Below, in pieces: positions 37,566 through 48,943 of a DNA stretch of 64,000 bases; position 1 is the stretch's first letter, and every line of letters starts with the position of its first letter. Position numbers and translations under genes: made by a program. The notes under the pieces were generated by a model. It did no database searches, was not told the origin of the DNA, and saw only the letters and a program-made list of their open reading frames with translations. This DNA comes from Cephalopachus bancanus (taxonomy: Eukaryota > Chordata > Mammalia > Primates > Tarsiidae), in contig JAPVLO010000982.1 of NCBI GenBank assembly GCA_027257055.1, positions 124,001 to 188,000 of the forward strand, in the 5' to 3' direction.

Positions 37566-38270
37566 AAGACTTGGGTCTGGTTACATTAGTACACCCAAAA
37601 CTTTTTCTTGTTTTACACCTAACCACTTTCTTATACCATTCACTTTTAACTGTTATTCCTAACTCCACAATTATTAAAACTCTTCCTTCTTTATGCTTGT
37701 TTTTGATTCTCATCTCATATTTATAACTATATTTTACTTTTATATTTTCAAGATTTTTAACATGTGCATTTCACTCAACCACTGAAACCAAATGTTTTAT
37801 ACTTTGTTTGTTGGTTGTAATTAGCAATTGAAAACCAAAAATATATGTCTGTCACTATGACCATAGAAATACTCCAAAGGGAAAAGAAGTAAGCCATCTA
37901 TCTGACATGCTGAGATAGATTTTCTCCTTTGTAAGTGTTCTTTCATTATTCTCAAACTACTTGACATAGGAAGTTCAGATCACCAAGGAGCTGCTTTCCC
38001 TTACTTCATTGCATGTTGATTTTCCTCTGTTTAAGTGATGGGCTTCACTGATTTTCATTTTATATGGTTTTTATGGGTTTACAATAGCATTTTTTAGTCT
38101 TGTACTTATTAGTCTGATTTCTTCAAACTGACAGTCACAATATGCATCACATAAGGCTCTCTGTCTCCTGGAGCCTCCAGCATCCTGTCTCAGCAAAGAT
38201 GTGTTTCACTGTACATTTCCTTTCCTCTTCCCACTGGGACCATCTGGAAAGTTCCATGTCTTCTTTTTAT
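37565..38270. other. Unrecognised AT-rich DNA
   Basis: No long frame, RNA gene or named repeat. The bases around 38160-38250 are slightly GC-richer. Confidence 0.4.
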
Positions 38271-38274
38271 TGGC

Positions 38275-39900
38275 AGTAAAATACTATATTTTTAATTTAT
38301 TTTCTAAACTATTGTAGAGATGTGGAATACGAGTCAAAATTATATATGCAATCTATGTACAGGTGCTGTTTTAGCCTCCAACTGTTCCAAACTTCCCCTT
38401 GGTTGAGAATCAGGTATTCTTTGTGTTGTTACCACACCCTGTCCTCCCCTGGAGTATCTCATGACTGTTGATTCCTTCCTTTTGCTATTGTGCTTAATAT
38501 TCAAGTTCAACTTATGAGTGAGGAAATTTGGAATTCAATTATTTGTTTCTGTAAAGAATTATTAAGTATGATGGCCTACAAAGCCATTCAATTTACTGCA
38601 AAGTCCATTATTTAGTTCTTTATGGCTGCATTATACTCTATCGTGTATATGTATCATATTTTCTTTATTCAGTCTACTTTTGATGGGCAGCAGGGTTGCA
38701 TACTTTTTGCTTTTGTGAATAGTGCAGCAGTAAATATGCATGAACAGTTGTCTTTTATGCAGAATGATTTATATTTCTCTGGATACAATCCAAGAAGTGG
38801 GATTTCTGGATCCTATGGAAGATCAACTTATAGTTCTTTTAAAAATCACCACACTACTTTCAGTAGAGGTTGGACTAATATACATCCTCATCAAAAGCCT
38901 AGAATCTTTCCTTGTACTCTACACCTATGCCATCATTGGTTTATTTTAAATTATTGATTATGGCCATTCTTATGATGGTGTAAGGTTATATCTCATTGTG
39001 GTTTTGAATTGCATTTCCATTTATTAGTGAGGCTGAGTATTTTTTCATGTATTTGCTGGCTGTTTATATGTCTTCTTTTGAGAACCATCTATTCATATTC
39101 TTTACCCACTTTTTAATAGGACTTTTTTTTTCCTTTTGGCTCCCTTGGGTTCCTTGCAGATTCTGGATATTAGACCCTTGTCAGTTACATGATGAGCACA
39201 TTTGTTTTTCTCAATCTGTGGATTGTATTTTCCCCTGCTTGATGGTTTCTTTTGCTGTTCAGAGACTTTTCAGTTTAATTAGGCTCCACTTGTCTATCTT
39301 GTCTTTTATGGAATGTGCTTTTGGGTATTAAATTGAAAATTGGTTGCCTACTCTGATATGCATAAGTGTTTCCTATGTTTTCTTTTACAATTCTTATAGG
39401 TCAAGATTTTAAGTTTAGAGTTGGCTTTTGTTTATTGCGATAGGTAGGAGTCCTCTTTCATTCTTCTACATATGGCCAGTCAGTTTGCTAAAAGAGGTAT
39501 TCTTTCCCCAGTGAGTGTAATTGATTGCTTTGTCAAAGATGAATTGATTAGGAGATCAGGATTTTGTTTCCGGAATCTCTATCCTGTTCCATTGGTCTAT
39601 ATGCCTGTTCTCATACCAGTATTAGGCTGTTTTGTTAATTGTAGCTTTATAGTAAAGTTTAAAGTCTAGAAGCATGATACATTCTGCTTTGTTTCTCTGA
39701 CTGAGAATTGTTTTGCTATCCATGTTCTTTTATGTTTCCATGTGAATTTCTATATTGTCATTTCCAGGTTTTAGAAGAATGATATTGGTAAATTGATGAG
39801 TATTGCATTGAATCTGTAGATAGACTTGGGTAGGATGAACATCTTAACAATTTTGTTGTTTTTAAATCCATGTGCATGGAATATTTTTTCATGGGTATTT
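38275..39900 (-). mobile_element. 5'-truncated L1, minus strand, older
   Basis: It starts with 3' UTR-type sequence ('gagaatcaggtattctttgtg', 'tctcatgactgttgattcc') and continues through the reversed ORF2 C-terminal region to about 39900, where homology stops. It is the same age class as 2390-4072 and 20220-24090. Frames are short and broken. Confidence 0.82.
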
Positions 39901-39984
39901 GTTTATTTATTTAATGTCAAATTGCTTTTAGACACAATTGGAAATAGTACTAATTATAAACATCTAATCTATTTTCACACAACT

Positions 39985-40235
39985 GATTAAGAGTTCATCT
40001 CCAGCCTGGGTGACAGAGTGAGTTTACAACTTGAAAAAGAAAGAAACAAGGAAAGAAAGAAAGAAAAAGAAAGAAAGAAAGAAAGAAAGGAAGGAAGGAA
40101 GGAAGGAAGGAAGGAAGGAAGGAAGGAAGGAAGGAAAAAGGAGGGAAGGAAAGAAGGAAAGAAAGAAAAAAGAGAGAGAGAAAGAAAGAAAGAAAGAAAA
40201 GAATAGAAAAGAAAAAAGAAAGCAGAGTACTGAAA
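39985..40235 (+). repeat. Alu tail remnant with (GAAA)n and (GGAA)n expansion
   Basis: 'ctccagcctgggtgacagagtgag' (39998-40022) is the last 25 or so bases of an Alu. It is followed by about 200 bases of GAAA and GGAA repeats that grew from its A tail. The Lys/Glu/Arg and Phe/Ser/Leu frames across it are artefacts. Confidence 0.92.
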
Positions 40236-41159
40236 AAGGCATGCATTGGGTAAAAATCATTACTGGTACACAATACTGGACTTTGAACATGAAAACAAAG
40301 TATCAATTATAGGCTCCAACAGTCTCAAAATAGACCTCAACTGACATTCATATATATTTTCTAATTTGAATTGTGTTAGAAATACTGCATCTACTTAGAG
40401 AACCACATGCCATAACAGGTGAGGGAAGAAATGTTGGCAACAGTAGATTTTTAGGTGTATCCTAAGGCTTAGTTTTGGCAAATTGAAAATATATATTTTT
40501 CCCATTCTGTATTTTTGGACAAATATAACAGTTGTTCTTTAATGACGACCTCACTCACACTGTATTTGTCTAATATTTATGGGAAAATATTACCTTAGTT
40601 TTGATGTGTCTATGTTTATTTTTGTGTTTTTTCATTATTGCTCAGTGAGGCACTGTCCAAGTACTTTTTAGAAGAAGAAATAAATGACATGTAAACCTAA
40701 GACATTCCTCATATATTTTTACTATGGCAAGTAGTTGTTGACAATGTGGCATAATCATTACTTTTCCAAGTAGCATTGCATTTTGTGCATTCTGGAATAA
40801 TTCCTTTCCTTAAATAGAATGCCATCTCTCACTAGGAAGGCCTTGTAGTATACACTTGGGAGATACTTGAGATCAATATTCTGTGTTTAATATTGTCTTT
40901 CTTAATGTAAGTAAACTTTCTACAGTATATAACATAGATTATGGATCATAAAATATATTAAAAGTTTGCACACACTAATGGCAAAACCTAAATTATATTT
41001 TACATAAGTGCCTGTTTGGATGACAAAACATTTGTTGAAAACATACTATGTATGATATTTAATTGTGTCAAAAGCATTTAATATGAACCCTTTATTGCTT
41101 TAACATTACGAGTAAATAGCCTCAAAATAAACAATGTTACCAAAATTTTCATTGGAATT
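40236..41159. other. Unrecognised AT-rich DNA
   Basis: No gene or named repeat apart from the 40508-40575 block shared with 34915-34985. Confidence 0.45.
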
Positions 41160-41174
41160 GCTTTGGTTTTTCTT

Positions 41175-41436
41175 TTTTCTTTTTCTTTCTTTTTTTTAAT
41201 CAGGATTCACTGAAACCATGGACTCCTGGGCTTAAGCGGTTCTCCCATTTCAATCTCCTGAGTAACTAGGATCACAGGCACATGCCAGATGCTAGGCTAA
41301 CTTTTTGATTTTTTTGTAGGGATGAGGTCTCACTAAATTGCTCAGGCTGGTCTCAAACTCTTGAGCTCAAGTGATTCTCTCATCTCAGCCTCTCAAAGTA
41401 CTGGGATTACAGGCATGAGCCACAGTGGTTGGATAA
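41175..41436 (-). mobile_element. Old Alu SINE, minus orientation, 5' part of A tail degraded
   Basis: 'ctcctgggcttaagcggttc', 'gggatgaggtctcactaaat' and 'gggattacaggcatgagccac' mark the Alu. The 15-bp flanks gctttggtttttctt (41160-41174 and 41437-41451) are a perfect target duplication. It lacks about the first 40 bases of the right arm. Confidence 0.9.
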
Positions 41437-41992
41437 GCTTTGGTTTTTCTTAAAACTCCAAATCACTTAGCTAGAAATGCATAAAGTCATGTGAATCATC
41501 TGATCCACAATATTTCCATCTAAAAAAGTAAATACAATGTAGAAATAAATAGATTTGTAGTACAAATATTTATTTTTGTTCTTTGCCAAATAGTATGACT
41601 TCAGATTGCTTTATTCTTTATATGTGATCTAGTAAATGATATTTTTAGTGAGCAGAAGGGTGTTCTTCAGAAGCATTGTCACTTCATGGGTCGCACAGTG
41701 ATCCTGGCTGCTCTGCGGCACCTGGGACAAGTAGCATTGGGAGGGGCAGTCTTCATGCTCTGTGACTTTCAGAGCAGCAGAGTAAAACATAATGCCATTA
41801 TTATCTTAGGCACAAAAATGGCTACACATATCCAGAAAGAAATCCAGTGAGGTGTGCCATTATGAATTTCCCTTGGGAAACCACGACCCCACATCAGTGT
41901 CATTTTAGTGGGAGATAACCCAGCAAGTCATACATATGTCAGGGATAAGACAAAAGCTTCCTCTGCTATAGGTATCTGTAGTGAGCTTATTT

Positions 41993-42275
41993 CATTTTGG
42001 TTTATTTATTTTTAGTTTTATTATTATTTTTTAGTTGGAGTCTCATTCCTTCACCCAGGATGGAGTGCAGTGGCAAGCTCTCAGGCACCCCAGTGTCTAC
42101 CTGCTGGGCTCTGTGATCTTTCAGCCTTAGCCTTCTAGTAGCCAGAACTCCAAGCACAGGCTACTATGCCTGGCCAATTTGTTGACTTATTGTAGAGATG
42201 AGGTCTTGCCAAGTTGCCCAGACTCTTCTTCAAACTGTGGTCTCAGGCAATACCCTCACCTTGGAGTGAGTTTAT
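41993..42275 (-). mobile_element. Alu SINE inside the MTHFD2L-like pseudogene, minus orientation
   Basis: 'gttggagtctcattccttca', 'ggatggagtgcagtggcaag', 'attgtagagatgaggtcttg' and 'tctcaggcaataccctcac'. It is flanked by diverged repeats 'agtgagcttatt' and 'agtgagtttatt', a likely target duplication. It interrupts the pseudogene after the residues corresponding to '...CSELI'. Confidence 0.88.
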
Positions 42276-42283
42276 TCTAAAAC

Positions 42284-42630
42284 TTAAGGCTGGCATGACG
42301 ACTCAAGCCTATAATCCCATTACTTTGGGTGACCAAGGTGAGAGGATTGCCTGAGCTCAGAGGTTCGAGACCAGTCTGGGCAACTTGGTGAGACCTTGTC
42401 AAATAAATGAATGAGTGAATGAATCAATGAAGAAATAAATAAAATATTAGCCGGGCCTGGTAGCACACTCCTGTAGTTCCAGTTACTTGGAAATCTGAAG
42501 CTGAAGGATTGTCAGCTCCCAGCAGGTCAATGCTGAGGTGACTGTGAGCATGCTACTGCACTCCCACCAGGGTGACAGAGTGAGTCCAACTCAAAAAAAG
42601 AAAGAAAAAAAAAAAAAAGAAAATAACCTA
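42284..42630 (+). mobile_element. Second Alu inside the pseudogene, plus orientation
   Basis: It runs from 'ggctggcatgacgactcaag' to an A-rich tail at 42590-42625. The middle linker has expanded to 'aatgaatgagtgaatgaatc'. It lies tail to head beside the first Alu, separated by about 10 bases of repeated target, and the pseudogene resumes at about 42632 ('cctaagatgtttctcagg'). Confidence 0.88.
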
Positions 42631-43124
42631 AGATGTTTCTCAGGAAGAACATTTGACTATAATTGATCAATTGAACATGGATATATGAGTCAGTGGTATA
42701 TTTGCTCAGTTACTACTACCAGATAGCTTGGATGAGTGAACAACATGTAATGGAATTGTCCGGTTAAATATGTAGATGGATTTCACATTATCAGCATTGG
42801 GTTGATCACCATTCTCTCATACCTGCCACTTTCAGTGCTGCTTGGGAAATAATAAAGAAAGCTGTAATTGAAACATTTGGGGAAAATGTAGTTGAGGCTG
42901 GGAAATCCAAGAACACAGGTTTGCCCATTGTCATGCCTTTGCACACTGATGGAGAGCACAAACAGCCAGCAGGTGATGCAATTGGGACCATAACTCACAT
43001 ATATACCCAGAAACAGCAATTGAAGATCCATACTCAGTGGGCAGATATCATCATAGTTGCTTCAGCTGTTAGGAAGCTGACTTTATCACTCTGGTTCCAG
43101 GAGGCATTGGATTCACAGGATTTT

Positions 43125-43174
43125 TTTTAATCAATATTTTTTATTTTGATATTGTGGGGTACAATTTAGGGTTA
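43125..43174 (-). mobile_element. 50-bp L1 3' tail insertion with perfect target duplication
   Basis: On the minus strand it reads 'taaccctaaattgtacccca' then 'caatatcaaaataaaaaat' and an A run, the last 50 bases of an L1. The 15-bp flanks gattcacaggatttt occur at 43110-43124 and 43175-43189. This is an extreme 5' truncation. Confidence 0.92.
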
Positions 43175-43189
43175 GATTCACAGGATTTT

Positions 43190-45485
43190 AATCAAGAAGT
43201 GGTGGCAGATGTTTTGCTGAAAGTTTTTCTTCATCTAATGACATTATCCTGTGGTTCTTATCTTTACAACTGTTGATGTGTTGAATTACATTTATGGTCT
43301 TGTGAATGTTGATCAAGCCCAGTACACTGGGAATGAAGCAAACCTGGTCATGGTGGATGATTCTTGAGATGTGTTGTGATATTCAGTTTGTAGGATCTTA
43401 TTTACAGTTTTTGCATCTGTGTTCATCATGAAGAGATTAGCCTATAATTCTCTCTTTGTTGAGTTTTTTCCAGGTTTAGGTATCAGTATGGTATTAACTT
43501 CATAAAATGACAGAGGGTGTCCCATCTTTCTTGATTGTCCAGAATGCTTTTTATAGGATTGGTATCAGCTCCTCCTTGTGAGAAGAATTCAACTGGATAT
43601 CCATCTTGTTTGGATTTTTTGGTGGGGGGATAGGTTGTTTTCTTATGACAAAGTCAATTTTCTGGATTGTTATTGGTCTAATTAGGGTTTCAATTTTTTC
43701 TCATTTTAAACTTGGAAGGTTGTGTAATGTCAGAAAATGCTCCATTTCCTTTGGATTTTCAAGTTTATTTCCATACATGTGTGCATAATAATCTCTGATA
43801 AACATTTGGACATAGTCAGTTGTAACTTCATCGTTTGTCATTTTGTTTCTTTGGCCTCTCTCTTTTTCTTAGTTGCTCTGGCCAGGGATTAGTCAATTTT
43901 ATTTATCCTTTCAAAGAGCCAGCTTTTTGTCTTGTTAATTTTTTAATGATATTTTTGTCTCCTATACCCTGCATTTGCAACTTTATTTTGGTGATCTAGA
44001 TTCTTCTGCTGAAGTTAGGATTTTGATGGTCTTGCTTTTCTAGCTCCCTTAGGTGTGACATTAGGCTGTTTACTTGTGATTTTTCTGTTTTCTTGATATG
44101 TGCATGCAGTGCTCTAAATTTTCCTTTTAATACTAATTTCATGGCATCCCAGAGATTCTGGTAAGATGTGTCTTTGTTTTTAGGAATCTTTAAATTGCTG
44201 CCTCAATATCCATGTTAACCCAAAAGTCACGCAGCAGTTGTTTTCAGTGTCCATATATTTGTGTGATTTGGGGGAATCCTGCTGATGGCAATATTTATTT
44301 TTAACCTACTGTGATCTGAGAAGTTGCATAGTATTATGTCAATCTTTTAGAATTTAATTATGCTTGATTTACATCTGATAATGGGGTTTCCTTGGAGTAT
44401 GTTTCATGTGCTGGTGAGAAAAATGTATATTGTATATTTGTTGTGAAATATTCTGTAGATAGCTATTAAATTCATTTGGTCTAGTGTCTAGTTGAGGTTC
44501 TGGAACTCCTCATGGATTCTTTTCCTCACTTATTATGTGGGTCTTTACCTCTCCAAAGTGTTCAGAGTGCCTCTTTTAATTGGTGACTGGGTTCTTACTC
44601 TCTGTCCTGCCCTGTGAAAGAAGTGTCAGTTTGCCTCTTCACCAGGTGCTGGCAGAAGAATTGTCAGTCAGGTTCACCTTACAGAAAAGCCCTCTAAGGA
44701 TAAGAAGTAGTCCCCACTCCAGTTGGGCTTGACTCCCATCTCTGTGCCCTAACCAGGTTTCCTCCCATGTGGGACTGACATTTTACACACTGCTGGATAG
44801 GCAGTGAATCAATTCAGCACTCACCTTATTCTATTTTGGAGAGATGCTTCTCTCCTGAGTATACCTGTTGCTCAGCACCTGGTTCAGGATGGGGGATGGA
44901 TAATCTAGAATTCTGCAGCTACCATGTCTGTCTGGAGTTTGTGCATTCAAAGTGACCCTTACTGATGTCACAATAACACCCAATCTCAAAGAAATATAGA
45001 ATTTACCCCTTGGTCTTAGGTGCCAGTGCCAATCTGCTACTCCATGGTGGCCACCCAAGAGCATTTCTTTACTATGCTTCAAGACAGTGGTGGGATCCTC
45101 CAGTGGGTCTCTGGTCCCCATGCTGTGCTCCTGCCACAGCCTCTGCTCTTTCCACCCATGCATTCTTGGCTCCTGGCTTTCCACAGGCTGTTCAGTCTCT
45201 CACTAGTTTGCAGTTCCAGCAGTGCACAGGGCCAGGGAGGTGACAACGCTCTCCTCAGCAAATACTCCAGACTCCAGATCCCAAATTCCAATGGCAGGGC
45301 TGCATGGCCCATCCTGGTCCAAAAGGTGGTGGTGGCAAAGCAAGGTGCTGAGTGGTGGCCACTCCATGTGGCTTCCTCCCAAGGAGGACCTTGACTAGTT
45401 TCAGAAGCTTTTCTGCACTGTGGAAGTGTCTGGAGCTGAGAGGCAGTGGTGACCACTTCTTCAGAAAAGCCTAAGTTTCCCACCC
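43190..45485 (-). mobile_element. Internally deleted L1 (ORF2 N-part and 5' UTR), minus strand
   Basis: Reversed ORF2 (RT upstream part) is at 43190-44500 ('tctaatgacattatcctgtgg', 'tttatttatcctttcaaag'). At about 44510 it switches directly to 5' UTR sequence related to 36700-37560, to about 45485. ORF1 and the start of ORF2 are missing, as is the 3' end. Frames on both strands at 44830-45540 are 5' UTR composition artefacts. Confidence 0.78.
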
Positions 45486-46124
45486 TTAAATATCCAGCTG
45501 GATAGATTGCTACACATCCACTTACCCACACATGCATGTATACATGTCTTCACATACACTTACTTATATAGACACTTGAACACTCACAATAGTTTCACCA
45601 CAATCTTCCCAGAATTCTTCTAATAAAAGCTATTTTACAAAATGTATTCCCTTATTTTCTAAAGTAGATCCTCAAGCCACTTCTTAAGAGAAGTCACATT
45701 AAAAACATTGAGTTTAAATGTGTGAAATTATCTTAATTCCATCCTCATATGTGATTACTACTTAGGCCATTAATTCCATCAGAATGTTATGGGCATGAGA
45801 ACCCCCCCCAGCAAGTGCTAATAAAAGGAAGACACTAATTTTTGTGTTTTTGTATATGACATTTTCCCCCCTCTCTAAAATTTTTAATATTTTTAATCTT
45901 CAGTGTTACACAATTTTATAATTATCCTTCCTGCAAATCTTTTTTATTCATCCTGTTTGATATTTATAGGATGCTTTTACCACTTTAAGGTCTGTATTTT
46001 TGTTTATTGCTTAATAGTTCTCTAGATTATTTATTTCCTCTGACTGTTGTGTTCCTTATCTATTTTCAATCTCTGTCTTTTTGCTCTTTGTTCTTAGATA
46101 TTTGCCAAAGTCTATTTGTGTGTC
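45485..46124. other. Unrecognised DNA
   Basis: AT-rich apart from a short run of 'acacatgcatgtatacatgtc'. No gene, RNA or named repeat is seen. Confidence 0.4.
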
Positions 46125-46139
46125 TGCTTGGTGTTTTTT

Positions 46140-46418
46140 TTTTTTGAGTTGGAGTCTCACTCTGTCGCCCAGACTGGAGTGCAGTGGCCGCTCCCGGCCA
46201 CCGCAGCCTCGGCCTGCTGGGCTCCGGCGATCCTTCTGCCTCAGCCTTCCAAGTAGCCAGAATTACAGGCATGCGCCACCACGCCCAGCTGATTTTTTGA
46301 TTTATTGTAGAGATGAGGTCTCGCTGCCCAGGCGGGTCTCGAATCCGCGGGCTCAGGCAATTCACTCACCTCAGCCTCCCAAAGGCGCGGGATTACAGGC
46401 TGAGCCAACGAGCCCGGC
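46140..46418 (-). mobile_element. Young, near-intact Alu SINE, minus orientation
   Basis: It has the best-preserved copy of the Alu consensus in the window ('gtcgcccagactggagtgca', 'ggccgctcccggccaccgca', 'gatttattgtagagatgagg', 'gcgggattacaggctgagcc'). CpGs are still present. The perfect 15-bp target duplication tgcttggtgtttttt lies at 46125-46139 and 46419-46433. Its consensus is useful for placing the species. Confidence 0.97.
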
Positions 46419-46433
46419 TGCTTGGTGTTTTTT

Positions 46434-47284
46434 ATAAGAGGTACAACTATCTAACAAATCTAAGTATTTATTTTGGTTTTTGTATTCTCATTTCATAACA
46501 TGCTGTTTTAAATTATGCATATAATATTATTTCAAATATTTCTGAGTGTTAGAGTATTTATAGAGTACTTTTCACTTAACTTGTGGTTTCATATGGTTAA
46601 TATTTTTAGAATGTTATCTTCTCTTTTCTCCTTTGTTCTGCTTATTTTCTGTATATTTCTGGTGGTCATTGGTTGGCTATTCATATAATAAATCTAAAGG
46701 TAGCGATACTGATATGCGTTTCCTCTCTTGTTATTTAGCAGGACTGGGGTTTGGGTCAGCATTTACCCTGGGTAATAATTCTGGCTTTGGGATATGTTTG
46801 GGGCAGGGAAAATTGTGATTGCTGTAAGACTCTTTTTAATGTGAAGGTGCTGGATTCTCAGTGTCAAAATGGAAAAGTTTCATTCTGGGATCCAACCCAG
46901 CTTTGGTTTTCTGTATGGAGCTGATCCCAGGGCATCAGTGACAATCAGTCAGAACATGCTGTCAGAGTTTTCTGCCTGTGCTCTTTTTCTATGGGTGTGG
47001 GAGGCTTGGAACTGCCTGGAAGTGGTCACAGGTGCAGCTCTGCAAAGATCTTTGTTTTCTACCTGGTTCCTTGGCTCAGCCCTGACCTCCCAGCTGCCTC
47101 TGGGACCCATGCCTCCCTAGTATTCTAGTGGGTAGAATCTTGGCTGCCAGAATCTTCAGTATACCTTCTTCCTGTTTTGTAAGTAAACTCACACCCCTCT
47201 GCTTGCTATTTTCTGGACATTTATTAAAATCTCTTTGTCATTATAAGAATTAAAGCACAATTGTATATGCGAAGCACATGTTTT
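46434..47284. other. Unrecognised DNA
   Basis: The stretch 46740-47130 is GC-richer ('cccagctgcctctgggaccc') and open for 83 codons at 46869-47120, but no domain or coding bias supports a gene. It could be old LTR sequence. Confidence 0.4.
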
Positions 47285-47289
47285 TGTTT

Positions 47290-47612
47290 TGCTTTGTTTT
47301 TGAGTTAAGAGTCTCACTCTGTCACCCAGGCTAGAGTACAGTGACATGTCATAGTCACGACAGTCTTGATTTGCTGGAATCAGGTGATCCTTCTGCCTCA
47401 GTCATCCACGTAGCTGGAACTACAGGGTGTGTGTCACAACTCCTAGCTATTTATTTATTTATTTGTTTGTTTGTTTATTTATTTATTTATTTATTTATTT
47501 TAGAGTTGAGGTCTTGCCAAGTTGCCCAGGTTGGTTTTGAACGCTTGGGCTCAGGCATTTCTCTCACCTCCAATTCCCAAACTGCTGGGATTACAGTTGT
47601 GAGTTCCCAGCC
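47290..47612 (-). mobile_element. Old Alu SINE, minus orientation, with (TTTA)n expansion
   Basis: 'gagtctcactctgtcaccca', 'ggctagagtacagtgaca', 'ctgctgggattacagttgtg'. The central linker has expanded to TTTA/TTTG repeats at 47450-47503. Confidence 0.9.
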
Positions 47613-47764
47613 TCAAAGCATATCTTATAGCACCTGGCACATAATGAATACTGATTAAAAGTTAGCAATCACTATCACAGTTGGTTATATGATTTCCTCA
47701 AGGTAAGGAAACCTCTTCTTTAAGGAGACCATGGCTTGTAAAGACAATGACACAAGTATCCCCC

Positions 47765-48943
47765 TATGGGGGTCCTGCTCCCGCCGGGTGTGGGATTTCC
47801 TGAAAGAGAGATGGGGTAAGTGAAAGAAGGAACTTATGATGAAATAATAATATACTTGGACACCTGCCTGCAGCCCTCTTTATTAGATGACATTCTTTAT
47901 TAGTTAACAGAAAGCTTTTATACCATTCATAAAGGGGCAAGACAAAGAAAATTCCTTCACGTACAAAGTCTTTAAAGGTTTCCACCATCTAGTGGTCTTA
48001 GAAGCAACAAACAAGCCAAAAACACTATCTGCTTTCAGTCAATATGTTTTCTTCATAAAGCCAGAAATGATAGTTTTAGTCCCAAATCCCAAATTACAGT
48101 CCTTGAAATGTCTCAATAAAGTTTCCAAGCACACAATGTCTCCATGTATCAAGAGTTTTCTTTCTGGGGCTTCTATTACCTTCAAAGCTTCATAATTGCC
48201 TTTCTTGTCCAGGTGTCTTCATCACTTTTCTCTTATCCTGCAGTGTTTATTTCCAAAGAAAACTCAAAAGAAGCTTTTAGTGATGTTTCCCAGGCCCCCA
48301 AGGTTGCTTTCTGTCTTTAGTTAATTTATCATAAAAGTACTCAATTAGTATATTATGAATTCAGTGAAAACCCACTCTCTAAATGTTAACTTAGAATTTC
48401 AACTATTGAATTAAGTAAAAACTTAACAATTAATCTTCATCCTAAATCTGTGAAAACCATGTTATAAATGACCCACATAACTCCTAGATAAGTGTTAGAA
48501 CTTATAATGAATTCATAATAAACTTACTATAAACTTGTGCTTCTAAAATACCTTATGTCTAAACACTAAACTACATAATTCTAAATCAAATGAGTGAATA
48601 TACTTATATCATTTTTTACTCCAGCAATATCTAGTAACTTATAACCAAGTGAAAGAAAGCATTCTTAATGTGCTTCAGACTTTAACCCTTGCATATGTTA
48701 GTAAAGGCCAAACGGCATAGTGGGAAATGGAAAAATGAACTATGACATTCCCAGGTTAGCTGTGAGTACTTCACATAAACATGCCATTTTCTTCTTCCAC
48801 AACTGCACAGAATTCTTTGGCTGCACCAACAGTAAAGGTGGAAGACAGAAGGGCCTCAGCTTCCCGGGCTCACCCTGTAGCCCGGGTCTTTGGCCCACCA
48901 GGACCCTGTCAATCAGGTGGACCTCCAATGCTGGCTCCCAACA
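47765..48943 (-). repeat. 3' LTR of the class II provirus
   Basis: It aligns along its full length with 53420-54601. Its outer end reads TA in place of TG (47765-47766 on the plus strand), so the terminal CA of the minus strand is mutated. It lies next to the polypurine tract, which fixes it as the 3' LTR. Confidence 0.95.

Larger units (their letters stand above)
41645..43124 (+). pseudogene. MTHFD2L: Processed pseudogene of a mitochondrial methylenetetrahydrofolate dehydrogenase (MTHFD2L-like)
   Basis: Read without introns, and with two Alus removed, it encodes in order: 'TKMATHIQKEIQ', 'PHISVILVGDNPASHTYVRD', 'SSAIGICSELI' (41800-41990), then after the Alus 'PATFSAAWEIIKK', 'GLPIVMPLHTDGEH' and 'QQLKIHTQWADIIIVA' (42820-43065). 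These are substrate- and NAD-binding blocks of the folate dehydrogenase/cyclohydrolase family. 'LKIHTQ.ADIIIVA' and 'HTDGEH' fit MTHFD2L better than MTHFD2. In living cells the enzyme oxidises 5,10-methylene-THF in mitochondria. Here stops (e.g. after the IQ of the first block), shifts and missing C-terminal third rule out function. No A tail is visible; the 3' end meets L1 sequence. Confidence 0.85.

Noticed and set aside
37290..37713. Open frames of about 100 codons on both strands
   Set aside because: They lie at the end of an L1 5' UTR and cross into unrelated DNA; no family resemblance.
40018..40312. Lys/Glu/Arg-rich or Phe/Ser-rich open frames
   Set aside because: They are translations of GAAA/GGAA repeats.
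41645..43124. Functional MTHFD2L exons
   Set aside because: No splice sites between blocks that belong to different exons in the family, in-frame stops, and Alus inside the coding part point to a processed pseudogene.
44831..45540. Open frames of 117-152 codons on both strands
   Set aside because: They fall in the 5' UTR of a deleted L1; the composition explains their length.
46081..46437. 118-codon open frame
   Set aside because: It reads through the young Alu at 46140-46418 and its target duplication.
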